From Cyanobacteria bacterium PR.3.49 (GTDB lineage: Bacteria > Cyanobacteriota > Vampirovibrionia > Obscuribacterales > Obscuribacteraceae), in NCBI GenBank assembly GCA_013997645.1, contig PNKB01000034.1, positions 1 through 35,580 of the forward strand: a stretch of 35,580 bases of DNA. The letters are read 5' to 3'. This document shows positions 1 through 8,439 of this stretch, piece after piece. The first letter of the stretch is position 1. Each line of letters begins with the position of its first letter. The notes under the pieces were generated by a model that was given only the letters and a program-made list of their open reading frames with translations, did not search any database and had not been told where the DNA came from. A program made the position numbers and the translations under genes.

Positions 1-349
1 CGACAAGGCTGGCGACAAGATGAACATCCGGCTGCAGGGTGGAAAGCAATTCCGGCTCGAGCAGCATTTGTTTGAGATTCAATTTCTCAAGCGCGTCCTT
101 TTGCATAACCTGAACGACTGAGGCGGGGAAATACTTTCTTATGTCGCCAAGCCAGCGTGCAACATTTGGGGATGACTTTCCCAATCCGCCACTACGTTCG
201 GTGCTCGGCTGGCGATCATAGAGCCAGTGCAAAGCGCCATCGATTTCAGCGTCATCAGCACTTAAGCCATAACCGATGCCGTCGTTTTCTTTTCCGCCGA
301 GAAGCAATCGCCAGCGTCTTTTTCTTTCTTCCAAATCGATTGAGTTCAT
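1..349 (-). CDS. VWA-domain protein of the MoxR/SWIM cassette (N-terminal part, runs off the window)
   Basis: Reading the minus strand from the ATG at 349 gives 116 uninterrupted codons to the window edge. The start reads MNSIDLEERKRRWRLLLGG, then has LSADDAEIDGALHWLYD, GGLGKSSPNVARWLGDIRKY and FPASVVQVMQKDAL. From memory this is the N-terminal signature of the VWA (CoxE-like) proteins found with MoxR, DUF5682 and SWIM genes; the VWA/MIDAS domain itself would lie beyond the edge. Its ATG overlaps the TGA of the DUF5682 gene as ATGA, so the two are translationally coupled. The presumed role is a metal-dependent adaptor working with the MoxR ATPase. Family assignment is fairly secure; the function is not known. 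Confidence 0.85.
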   Translation of the reverse strand, partial: MNSIDLEERKRRWRLLLGGKENDGIGYGLSADDAEIDGALHWLYDRQPSTERSGGLGKSSPNVARWLGDIRKYFPASVVQVMQKDALEKLNLKQMLLEPELLSTLQPDVHLVASLV

Positions 350-2616
350 TGTTCGATTCCCAATATTCTGCTGAGGACTGGTATGACGGCATCGGCCCGC
401 GCGATGTCCAGATCCATTTGCTGCGGCATTTGGCTGGTTTTCAATGCACCTTCAGAGCCACCAGAGCTGCGCGAGACTTTTTCACCCATTTGCCTGCGTT
501 CGGCTGGTTCAAATGTGCTGAATGTACGTCGCAACAAAGGCAGGATGTCCGAAAACTTTTCAGGGGTAAGGCTGCTGATCCAGTCGTCCACTACGGACCA
601 CAGAGTATCATCGTGTATCAAAAGCAGACCACTGCCTTTGAGAAAACCCTCTGCCCAGGCAGCCGCCTCCAGTGTGCCGGTTGCGGTGGAAAGAGCCAAT
701 CCAAGCCGTCGGGCAGCATCAGGCGCATCGATAACGCGCTGTTCCAGAAGAAGCCTTGCTGCACGTCCGGCAAGCATTCCGTGAATTCCCGGGCTGTCGG
801 CGATTTTGAACAGAGACCCGAGCCAATCTTTTGTATGTTCCTCATTCTGCAATAGCTGAATGGCACTGTGCACTGCTCCGATTCTCACAAACATGGGCCC
901 GGCGGCATCGTCGTTAATAGCAGAGCAAGCAGCCGAAAGACTAATACAAACTCTCGATATGATGCCTTCTAGAATGTGCTCGACTGCCAGGGAATCTGTT
1001 TTTCTGACGTTGCCATAACGTGCCAAGCGCACCAAATCAGGTATCGCATCCATGAGATGCCCGATGTCGCCCGCTACTGCTGCGACGTTTTTTACCTTCT
1101 CCATACTGAATTGAACAGCGGCAGCAAGATCTGCTTGCAAGGCCGCATTAAGGAGTTTTGTCAATTCTGGTAGTTCGTCAGTTTCAGATGCTGTTTCCCG
1201 AGTTTTGTTCTCGGCTGCTTCTTTAACTGTTTTGCCCCACTTGCCGCTGTCAATCAGCGGAAGCGCATACTCCGGAAGCCACCTCAATTGCCAAATCTCG
1301 TGGAATGTTCCAGCCTTGCCCTTGGCTGTCTGGCTTCGGCCCCAAGGAATATCCAGTAAATTCAATCGATGCAGCAATTTACTTCGGTCCAGATCGATCT
1401 CTTTTCGTAAATCGAGGTCGAGGATTTTTTCTCCACTCTCCGCAGGAAGGCGCAGACGCTTTTGCTCCTTCAGTAAATCTTTCTGAACCGGTACAGAAGG
1501 CGTTGCTTCCGGTACAGTCCCCATTACTTCGCCGACAATTAGCTTCTCGTGGATGACCCGGAGCGGGACATCATTGCCGAAGCAAAGGACAGTTTGAATT
1601 GATTCCATCAGCTCGGAGAGCCCGGGTGCAGGTCGATCTCTCATTGAAGCTAGTGCTTCTGCAAGCCGGACGGCTTCGATTGTATGAGCGGAGGAAGCAT
1701 CCATATCTTCTTCTCTGAGCAGTCTTGCCGCCTGTGTTATCCAGCGTTCTACGAGTCGATTGTTGTGCGTCCAAATATGCTGATACCACCCGGGCGACGT
1801 AACCCCCGCTCCATAACCGCTTGCGAAAGATAATCTGCTGTGAGTCCAGGGTATCCAGGTCGATTCCGTCTTGATTTTCGGAAGACCTTTGAGCAATGCA
1901 ACGTCGTCCTTCGCGGGTGGAAGAGTCACCAATACTGGTGCGTGCCAGGCACCACATACAACGGCTATAGATTGAAACCCTTCTTTGATCGCAGAGCGAA
2001 TTTGATTGCGCATATATGCTTCGCGCAATGGGTCCATCTTGTCGGCTCGGGTTGGAACTTCAGTTCTAAGCATGGTCATCGCTTCCATAATGGCTGCAAA
2101 CACTTCCGTGCTATCCTGACGCTGTTCTACCAGGTGTTCCCACCATCTTTCGCTGTCGCTGTATCCCGCAGCTTTGGCAAGTGCCCCGAGAGGATCTTTC
2201 AATGCTTCGTCATTATCCTCAGGCAAGTTTTCATCAATGTCCGAATCATCCGGATCATTTTCCTCGCCGCTGTTTTCCTCATCCTCCTTCCCATCGCCGA
2301 TGGCAAGCCAGTGTGACTGCGGCAAATCTATAAAACGCACAGGAATGGATTTTTTTAGTCCGAATTTTATTGCCTGCCACTCGGGAGAAAACTCTGCAAA
2401 TGGATAGTAGGCAGATTTAGTTGTTTGTTCCGGGGAATAAACCAGCAACGCTACAGGCGGCACCATATCCGGTTCTGCCACCAGATTGAGTATCGACTCA
2501 CCCTCTACCGGACCCTCGATGAGAATGCAATCAGGCTGCACTGTCTCCAGAGCTTGCTTGACACTGCGTGCCGAGCCCGGCCCGTGGTGACGAATACCGA
2601 ATATATGTACAGCCAC
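346..2616 (-). CDS. DUF5682 family protein
   Basis: A 756-residue protein starting at a GTG (2616-2614) with AGGAG a few bases upstream. The N-terminus carries GIRHHGPGSAR (residues 7-17) and ILIEGP (31-36), typical of DUF5682. WWEHLVE lies near 158-164, REAYMRNQI near 198-206, VVCGAWHAPVL near 219-229, and GYGAGVTSPGWYQHIW further on. Residues about 111-137 are a strongly acidic insert, probably a disordered linker. No signal peptide or membrane segment is visible, so it should be cytosolic. It sits between MoxR (9-nt gap; the MoxR stop TAG is part of this gene's ribosome binding site) and the VWA gene (ATGA overlap). No biochemical activity is established for the family; the spacing of conserved H, E, R and GxWH resembles TraB/EreA-type hydrolase-like proteins, which is my inference. 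Confidence 0.9.
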   Translation of the reverse strand: MAVHIFGIRHHGPGSARSVKQALETVQPDCILIEGPVEGESILNLVAEPDMVPPVALLVYSPEQTTKSAYYPFAEFSPEWQAIKFGLKKSIPVRFIDLPQSHWLAIGDGKEDEENSGEENDPDDSDIDENLPEDNDEALKDPLGALAKAAGYSDSERWWEHLVEQRQDSTEVFAAIMEAMTMLRTEVPTRADKMDPLREAYMRNQIRSAIKEGFQSIAVVCGAWHAPVLVTLPPAKDDVALLKGLPKIKTESTWIPWTHSRLSFASGYGAGVTSPGWYQHIWTHNNRLVERWITQAARLLREEDMDASSAHTIEAVRLAEALASMRDRPAPGLSELMESIQTVLCFGNDVPLRVIHEKLIVGEVMGTVPEATPSVPVQKDLLKEQKRLRLPAESGEKILDLDLRKEIDLDRSKLLHRLNLLDIPWGRSQTAKGKAGTFHEIWQLRWLPEYALPLIDSGKWGKTVKEAAENKTRETASETDELPELTKLLNAALQADLAAAVQFSMEKVKNVAAVAGDIGHLMDAIPDLVRLARYGNVRKTDSLAVEHILEGIISRVCISLSAACSAINDDAAGPMFVRIGAVHSAIQLLQNEEHTKDWLGSLFKIADSPGIHGMLAGRAARLLLEQRVIDAPDAARRLGLALSTATGTLEAAAWAEGFLKGSGLLLIHDDTLWSVVDDWISSLTPEKFSDILPLLRRTFSTFEPAERRQMGEKVSRSSGGSEGALKTSQMPQQMDLDIARADAVIPVLSRILGIEQ

Positions 2617-2625
2617 TCTCGTCTC

Positions 2626-3726
2626 CTAACTCAAATCGCGACAAGCTCTGTAAAGATCTTTCCAGTCGTCCCGCTCTTTAACAACGGTTTCAAGATACTC
2701 TTTCCAGACAATCAAATCTTGCACAGGATCTTTGACGACCGCGCCGGTCAGACCTGCTGCGACATCATGTGCTTTGAGAGTGCCATCCCCGAAGTGTCCT
2801 GCTAGTGCGATGCCGCTGTTGACGACAGATATGGCTTCGGCTGTGCTCATTGAGCCTGTCGGCGATTTGACTTTGGTCTTGCCGTCCGATGTAATGCCGT
2901 TTCGCAGTTCGCGGAATACAACGACAATTCGGCGAACTTGCTCGAGCGCCGGTGCTTCCCCAGGCAACTCCAGCGCTTTGCCGAGTGCTGCTACTCGTCT
3001 TGTAACGATGTCCAGCTCTTCATCTAGAGACGAAGGAACAGGTAATACAACTGTGTTGAACCGCCTGCGCAATGCACTTGAGAGTTCGTTGACACCGCGG
3101 TCGCGATCGTTGGCGGTGGCAATGACGTTAAATCCTTTAACCGCCTGAATCTGCTCGTTGAGTTCAGAGACAGGAAGTGTTTTTTCCGAAAGTATGGTTA
3201 TAAGTGTGTCCTGAACATCAGCCGGGATGCGTGTCAATTCTTCTACTCGGGCAATGCTTCCGTTTTTCATTGCACGCATAATCGGGCTCGGCACTAGGGC
3301 ATTTACCGAAGGCCCTTCTGTGAGCAAGCGAGCATAATTCCAGCCGTAGCGCATAGCTTCTTCTGGAGTTCCGGCTGTGCCTTGAACAACCATACTTGAA
3401 TCTCCGCAAATTGCGGCGGCTAGATGTTCGGACACCCAGCTTTTCGCCGTGCCGGGAACACCGAGAAGCAGAAGTGCTCTGTCTGTAGCAAGAGTGGCAA
3501 TGGCGATTTCAATGATGCGCTTGTTGCCTATGTACTTTGGAGTAACTTCAAATCCGCTTTCGAGCTTACCTCCCAGTAAATAGGTTGAAACCGCCCACGG
3601 TGACATTCGCCAATTGGGTGGACGCTGTTTCTTGTCGTCTTTCTCAATTTGAGCAAGCTCCTCAGAATATTGCTGTTCGGCACGCTGTCTGAGAATTTCT
3701 CCGACTTCCGCGATTGCTTCTTTCAT
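2626..3726 (-). CDS. MoxR-type AAA+ ATPase
   Basis: A 366-residue AAA+ protein. Walker A is GVPGTAKS (89-96). The Walker B region is GSIARVEELTR (about 156-166), with Glu-Glu at 162-163 where most MoxR proteins have Asp-Glu. Sensor 1 is IATAND (around 202-207), followed by the arginine-rich LRRRFN (219-224). MoxR ATPases form hexamers that remodel partner proteins together with VWA-domain adaptors; here the adaptor is probably the VWA gene at the left edge. The ATG at 3726 is preceded by AGGAG with good spacing. The gene lies 19 nt after the DUF5691 gene and 9 nt before DUF5682, within one operon. The family call is secure; the client is unknown. Confidence 0.94.
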   Translation of the reverse strand: MKEAIAEVGEILRQRAEQQYSEELAQIEKDDKKQRPPNWRMSPWAVSTYLLGGKLESGFEVTPKYIGNKRIIEIAIATLATDRALLLLGVPGTAKSWVSEHLAAAICGDSSMVVQGTAGTPEEAMRYGWNYARLLTEGPSVNALVPSPIMRAMKNGSIARVEELTRIPADVQDTLITILSEKTLPVSELNEQIQAVKGFNVIATANDRDRGVNELSSALRRRFNTVVLPVPSSLDEELDIVTRRVAALGKALELPGEAPALEQVRRIVVVFRELRNGITSDGKTKVKSPTGSMSTAEAISVVNSGIALAGHFGDGTLKAHDVAAGLTGAVVKDPVQDLIVWKEYLETVVKERDDWKDLYRACRDLS

Positions 3727-3745
3727 TTTTGCTCCTTGGGCTTTG

Positions 3746-5281
3746 CTAATTATTCAACGCTGCGAAAACTTCGCACTTAAAAGTCAAAATCGTCAGAAAT
3801 GGATCGATTACCTCGCGAAAGTCAGAATTGAGCTTTTTGCATTCTGTTTCTATTTCATTGGCAAGACTTACCGGGAAATAGGCTCCCATAGTTTTGAAAA
3901 CCCAGTGAGCATGACCAGATTTGCTCGTTTTGATCGATTCGAGCATTTGTGGCATAACCTTTCTTGCAAATGGTTCACTCCACTCATGGTTGCACCTCAA
4001 AAGCGCGTTCAGAATCGGTTGCTGGTAATCAACATCGGAAGTTAGTAACTTGCCGCCATTGTCACGCATCATTGAAAGAACGATTTCTTCATGCATACCC
4101 GGCTCGTAGAATTCTTCGAATTTGTCCCTGATGAAAGCGCCGTATTTGCTATTTGAAAGCGCCAAAAGCCAGTCTTTATCCGAATGTAATCCGGCGGCCG
4201 ACGCCCATGCTCGTATTAGCGATCTCTTCTGAATGTCGTCGAATTCAATCTTCTCCAAAATTTGCTCAGGAGACATGCGAAATTGGGTTGACCAAACTGA
4301 TGGTGGGACAACTTTTACTATTTGAACGAGCCGGAAAATCTTGTCTTCGATTGTCTCTGGCTGCGCTGCTTTTACAATACCGTCGCGAACCATTTCTTTG
4401 TCTGAATCTTTCGGAAATGACATGTTGATCCTTTTGCCTTCCAACTTGATCAATTCCAATGCTCTCGCCAACATTCGCTGCGCAAAGCGTGATTCTAGAA
4501 GTTTACTCAGGATAAATGTAGTACGCTCTCGCACTTCTTTGCGTTTGTCTATAAGAGAGATTTCTTCGAGGAATGGCTCGTCTTCTATTGTGCAGTTTTT
4601 AGCAATAACATCCAGAAATGAAACCTTCTGAGAAATTGTTTCAGAGTCCCACGTCTCTTGCAATTTAGTTAAGGCTCGCTCCGGATTAGCTCTTCTGAGT
4701 TCTTCAAGTGCTCTTACTCTCTCGTCAGCTGGACCCGTTTCAAAAGATTCTTCCAGATGTTCTACACTAGATTCCACATTATTGGAGATAGCAGCAAAGC
4801 TCCAGTCAGAGTTCATTGCCGCAAGCCATCTACCCACGTTTCCTATCACAGGGCATACGAGAGGGCGAAATTCCTTTTTCTCTTTAGCAAGATCGAGAAA
4901 AAGCGGTATCGCTCTTTCCGGCAATCTCCGTTTTTTAGCGGCACATGCATTCAGCCACAGAGGAAGAATGGTGCGTTCGTGCTCTTCAATCAAGATTTTC
5001 AGGCGTGAATGCCCGACTTCTTCGCACGACAACCAGTCTTCAGCACCGCACGGCTCCGGCTTTTTCGAATTCAATCTATCCGGAATTGTTCCTGCTTTTT
5101 GATGCAATGACATGCAACCGGCGGAACTTAGAATAATTGATTCTTTGCTTTTTGAACTTGCTGTCGCGTTGATTTTATCGAGCAAAATACCAAGTTGTCC
5201 GCCAGGTTTTAACTCAGGCATTTTCTGCTGATCTGTTCCAATCAAAGCGATTGATACTAAATCGTCCCAGCAAGTAGACAC
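3746..5281 (-). CDS. DUF5691 family protein
   Basis: A 511-residue soluble protein whose N-terminus, WDDLVSIALIGTDQQ, matches what I recall of DUF5691. The rest is helix-rich and contains segments such as ERVRALEELRRANPERALTKL and KEVRERTTFILSKLLESRFAQR that look like HEAT/ARM-type helical repeats. No catalytic motif is apparent, which fits a scaffold or adaptor. It starts at a GTG (5281-5279); the preceding gene's TAG stop forms the first bases of its TAGGAG ribosome binding site. Found between the SWIM gene and MoxR, as in related cassettes. The function is unknown; a bridging role between the SWIM protein and the ATPase is inference. Confidence 0.85.
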   Translation of the reverse strand: MSTCWDDLVSIALIGTDQQKMPELKPGGQLGILLDKINATASSKSKESIILSSAGCMSLHQKAGTIPDRLNSKKPEPCGAEDWLSCEEVGHSRLKILIEEHERTILPLWLNACAAKKRRLPERAIPLFLDLAKEKKEFRPLVCPVIGNVGRWLAAMNSDWSFAAISNNVESSVEHLEESFETGPADERVRALEELRRANPERALTKLQETWDSETISQKVSFLDVIAKNCTIEDEPFLEEISLIDKRKEVRERTTFILSKLLESRFAQRMLARALELIKLEGKRINMSFPKDSDKEMVRDGIVKAAQPETIEDKIFRLVQIVKVVPPSVWSTQFRMSPEQILEKIEFDDIQKRSLIRAWASAAGLHSDKDWLLALSNSKYGAFIRDKFEEFYEPGMHEEIVLSMMRDNGGKLLTSDVDYQQPILNALLRCNHEWSEPFARKVMPQMLESIKTSKSGHAHWVFKTMGAYFPVSLANEIETECKKLNSDFREVIDPFLTILTFKCEVFAALNN

Positions 5282-5291
5282 TGTTTTTCTC

Positions 5292-6605
5292 CTACAGGCT
5301 GACCAGTTGCGCTTCTGTTTTTACGGTAAGCGGCCTCATTTCGTTGTCACTCCATTCGCCAAAAACATTGATTGGTTCGCCGCGGCTAAGTGTTATGAGT
5401 TGCCATCCTAATGAATTATCGACGGTCATTTTCAATGCATGCTCATTGTGGTCCAGCAGCCACCATCTGTTGGCATGGCGCACCGGCACCACATTTTCGA
5501 TAGACAAGGGAAAACGTTCGATCCATGGATTTGAAGCCAGAGCCCGTGCATAGTTTTGCAAAGCCTCTTCTGTACTGACTGCAGTAAATGCATCAATACT
5601 CGCGCATTGTTCGTGGCGTTCTCTTACAAGAGCCCTGATTGGAAATGATCCTGGAAAGAAAACTAGCTCAGCTTCCAGAAGGTGCCCGGGAACCAGGCTC
5701 GTATCAAGCATTCCCGTGCCGTGCGCGAAATTGAGGATGAGCGCCCATCGCTTTGTATTGCGTCCGAAAAGCCATGTTCGCTGAACGCGCAGTTTGTCTT
5801 CGCGCTCCACTTTTTGCCCTACGATTTCCCACTTGTCTTTGATACCGACAGTTTTCATCAACTCATCTTGATTAGTAGTAAAGCCAATAACCGATTTGAT
5901 TTCCTCTTGCATGCTCTCGTCAAGACTTTCAAAGCGATTGTAAGCTTCAACGATTAGATAAATGGTGCCGAGCTTATCCATCAGCTTGTGCTGCCAGCCC
6001 TCGCCGGAAGAAGCAACTCCCGCGCAGTCGCGAATCAATCTAGCTAATCCAGGCGCCTGGCAGTCGACCAGGCGGGCGGCCATCGATTCCCAAAAAGAGA
6101 ACGGCTTTGCCTTGAGTCCCGCAAGACCCTGCCGCAGTATGTCTTGCAGCCAGCGATCCAACTCGGCAACTCCTGATGCAACTTTATTTTTTCTCTGCTC
6201 TTGACGTTTTGCCTGAGCTACGGCATCGACGGGCTTGTCTTCGTCTTCTCTTTTGGCTTTCTTCTCAGCGCGATTGCGTCGCCCCTCCAGCCATTCAATC
6301 ACCCACGCCGGCGGAGAGTTTTGACCGAACGCGGAATTTTGTTCGACCAGCATCAGCAAAAGTGCGATGGAATGTTTGCAAGGAAACTTTCTGCTCGGAC
6401 AAGTGCACTTAAACGCCAGTTCGGCGAGATCGATTCGCACTTGATATGGCAATGCTCCGCTTCCTTGACATTCCCCCCATGCACTATCCTCATTGCATCC
6501 GAGGTTGCCCCACTTTCTGACCGAGGCAAGATCCTTGCCGGACTTCACCGATGATGCATCGGGAGCCAGAGCCAAAACTTGTTCGGAAGTCAAGCTGATG
6601 GGCAT
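5292..6605 (-). CDS. SWIM zinc-finger protein
   Basis: A 437-residue protein with a SWIM zinc-binding motif, C67-x-C69-x6-C76-x-H78, inside FKCTCPSRKFPCKHSIAL. It is preceded by the characteristic WGECQGSG and PYQVRIDL segment (residues 43-60). SWIM domains bind DNA or protein. A basic charged stretch (about 109-145) follows, then a long alpha/beta region without recognised motifs. This is the first gene of the five-gene operon; 116 nt separate it from the transglutaminase-like gene upstream, and the operon promoter is probably in that gap. The ATG at 6605 has only a weak purine-rich ribosome binding site (AAAAGA). It is likely the substrate- or nucleic-acid-recognition part of the MoxR/VWA cassette (inference). 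Confidence 0.88.
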   Translation of the reverse strand: MPISLTSEQVLALAPDASSVKSGKDLASVRKWGNLGCNEDSAWGECQGSGALPYQVRIDLAELAFKCTCPSRKFPCKHSIALLLMLVEQNSAFGQNSPPAWVIEWLEGRRNRAEKKAKREDEDKPVDAVAQAKRQEQRKNKVASGVAELDRWLQDILRQGLAGLKAKPFSFWESMAARLVDCQAPGLARLIRDCAGVASSGEGWQHKLMDKLGTIYLIVEAYNRFESLDESMQEEIKSVIGFTTNQDELMKTVGIKDKWEIVGQKVEREDKLRVQRTWLFGRNTKRWALILNFAHGTGMLDTSLVPGHLLEAELVFFPGSFPIRALVRERHEQCASIDAFTAVSTEEALQNYARALASNPWIERFPLSIENVVPVRHANRWWLLDHNEHALKMTVDNSLGWQLITLSRGEPINVFGEWSDNEMRPLTVKTEAQLVSL

Positions 6606-6721
6606 GTCTTTTCACGCTAAGCCTCTGTATTAGACTCTTCCACGCCTATCCGCGCTCAAAACTTACTAGACAGCAAACTGCTGTTTCCCTTTGACGAATT
6701 GGAATCTTGATGGAGACTACA

Positions 6722-8323
6722 TCAACGATTCACAAAATCTATCGCGCCGACAAAATGATAGTGCGAATATTTGCCGTTTTCACTAGAGTAAATGTTCAGC
6801 CGGTATTTGCCTTTGCCTGGAAGTTTTCGCTCGAGTTTTGCATACTTTTCATCGGTTGCGTCGCTATCACCAACGACGTTCTTATCGTTCTGTTCCAACC
6901 CGACCATAAGCCACCGACGATCCGGATTCTTAACGATAGCTACGGCTTCTGAGTTAGTTTCATTAATGGCTCTGGTCGGTCTGACAAGTGAGAGGTTGGA
7001 AGCTTGGAAGGCTGGATCCAGCATTGGTTTGCGCAAGAAATCTCCAAGAGTTATTGGTTCACCAAGCAACTGCCAATTGGCTTTCTCTGGGAAATGGCTC
7101 TGAATCATTACTTCCGGAGGAGTGAGCAGATAATCTGTCCTGTACTCTTTTGTAAAACCCTTTTCCCTTGTCGTGAAGCCAGCATCCCAGCAAACATCGA
7201 TCAAATACCAACTGCCATTGATGCGCGCCGCATTCCAGGCGTGACCACTATCACCCGATAGCTTGTCGGTGCTTTCAGAATCGCGCGCATCTCCCAATAC
7301 AACACAAACCTCCTCGTTCATCGCTCTACCAAGTGCGGTAAGCAAATTTGCATAACCGGCACAGACGCCTTTGCGAGTTTTAAAAACAGTTTTGGCGCTC
7401 TGACTGGGAAAGTTGCCGCTGTAGTAAGCGACGCTGTCATAGGCTATTCGATCGGCGACCCAGTCGTGCAAAGCTTTGATGCGCAAAACAGGATCTTTCT
7501 CCCTCTGCGAAATGTACTGTGCAACTGATTTTATGCTGGTTTCCGCAGAGGCAGGCATATTTGCGACAACAGGATGCAGCTTCGCGTTTTTCCAAGGCCA
7601 CTTTTTGCTGAGTTTCCAATCTTGATCTGAGGCAGGTGCACTTCCGCCATCAACCTTTTGCTCGTCTTTCGGAGTTTCCTTCTGCGCAACTTTGTCTGTT
7701 TCCTTTTCTGATTCTTTTTGATCTGCTATTTGCTGTTCGTGTCGATCTTCATGTACTTCTTTCTGCCCTTCTTCCTGCACGCGCTCCTGGGTGGCTTCAT
7801 TAGTGGTTTTAAGTGCGTCCGCATCGATCTGCGCTGTAGATGGATTGGGCTTAGCAGCACGATAAACACCCTCCAATCCGCCGGCTACGGCGAAGAGAAA
7901 ATGTCGTGCTTTATCGGCGCGTGCATCATTGATGCCGTCGAGCATCCAGTCGCCACGTGTCGACAATGCTGGAAAAGCTGCCTGGGGAAAGAAGCCGATT
8001 AATCCGCAGATGAAAACGAAACCAATGAAGAAAGTCTTCAAACTCAGTCGGTCCAACGGCGTTAGCCAGGCTTTAGTGCCCGGTTTTTGATACGCCCACG
8101 TGTGCAATTCCCAAAATCCAGGAATGATTGGGAAAAGAAGTGCGCCGGCGGTCCATGCCATCCATGCAGGACCGCCTAAGTACGCTTCCAGCGACGAGGC
8201 AAGCCAAAAACCGATGACTGGTGTCGCGTAAAACACAACAGCAAGAAGGATTTTAGTGAGAAACCCTAAGAGTTTTGAGAACAATCGAGTGATTCGTAAG
8301 TTGGTGTGAGAATGGGTCTCCAA
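6722..8323 (-). CDS. Membrane-anchored transglutaminase-like (papain-fold) protein
   Basis: About 533 residues. The first 120 contain three hydrophobic segments (about 20-42, 54-72 and 97-117). A low-complexity Glu/Lys/Gln linker (about 176-225) leads to a transglutaminase-like core domain with the Cys-His-Asp triad visible: C321 in RKGVCAGYA, H361 in SGHAWNAA and D376 in YLIDVCWDAG. Such domains cleave or crosslink peptides; with this topology the catalytic part is probably outside the membrane. The C-terminal tail (about 420-533) includes a beta-rich segment. No good ATG exists at the N-terminus; the best available start is TTG (8323-8321) without a clear ribosome binding site, so the exact start is uncertain. 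It is co-directional with the SWIM cassette but separated by 116 nt; functional linkage is unproven. Confidence 0.85.
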   Translation of the reverse strand: METHSHTNLRITRLFSKLLGFLTKILLAVVFYATPVIGFWLASSLEAYLGGPAWMAWTAGALLFPIIPGFWELHTWAYQKPGTKAWLTPLDRLSLKTFFIGFVFICGLIGFFPQAAFPALSTRGDWMLDGINDARADKARHFLFAVAGGLEGVYRAAKPNPSTAQIDADALKTTNEATQERVQEEGQKEVHEDRHEQQIADQKESEKETDKVAQKETPKDEQKVDGGSAPASDQDWKLSKKWPWKNAKLHPVVANMPASAETSIKSVAQYISQREKDPVLRIKALHDWVADRIAYDSVAYYSGNFPSQSAKTVFKTRKGVCAGYANLLTALGRAMNEEVCVVLGDARDSESTDKLSGDSGHAWNAARINGSWYLIDVCWDAGFTTREKGFTKEYRTDYLLTPPEVMIQSHFPEKANWQLLGEPITLGDFLRKPMLDPAFQASNLSLVRPTRAINETNSEAVAIVKNPDRRWLMVGLEQNDKNVVGDSDATDEKYAKLERKLPGKGKYRLNIYSSENGKYSHYHFVGAIDFVNR

Positions 8324-8403
8324 TGGAGATTGTAGATCTAACGTTCGAAAAAGGGTAAATCAAGGAAACCTGAGGAGGATTGGTTGTTAAATGGGTTGGG
8401 AAG

Positions 8404-8433
8404 ATGAAAAACGAACTCTCCCAGCGGGTTTCT
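8404..8433 (-). terminator. Weak candidate terminator after the 8440-9213 gene
   Basis: On the minus strand a short imperfect hairpin (AACCCGCTGGG...AGTT) is followed by CGTTTTTC, immediately after the stop of the unknown gene. The stem is short, so this is only a suggestion. Confidence 0.35.
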
Positions 8434-8439
8434 TTGTAA

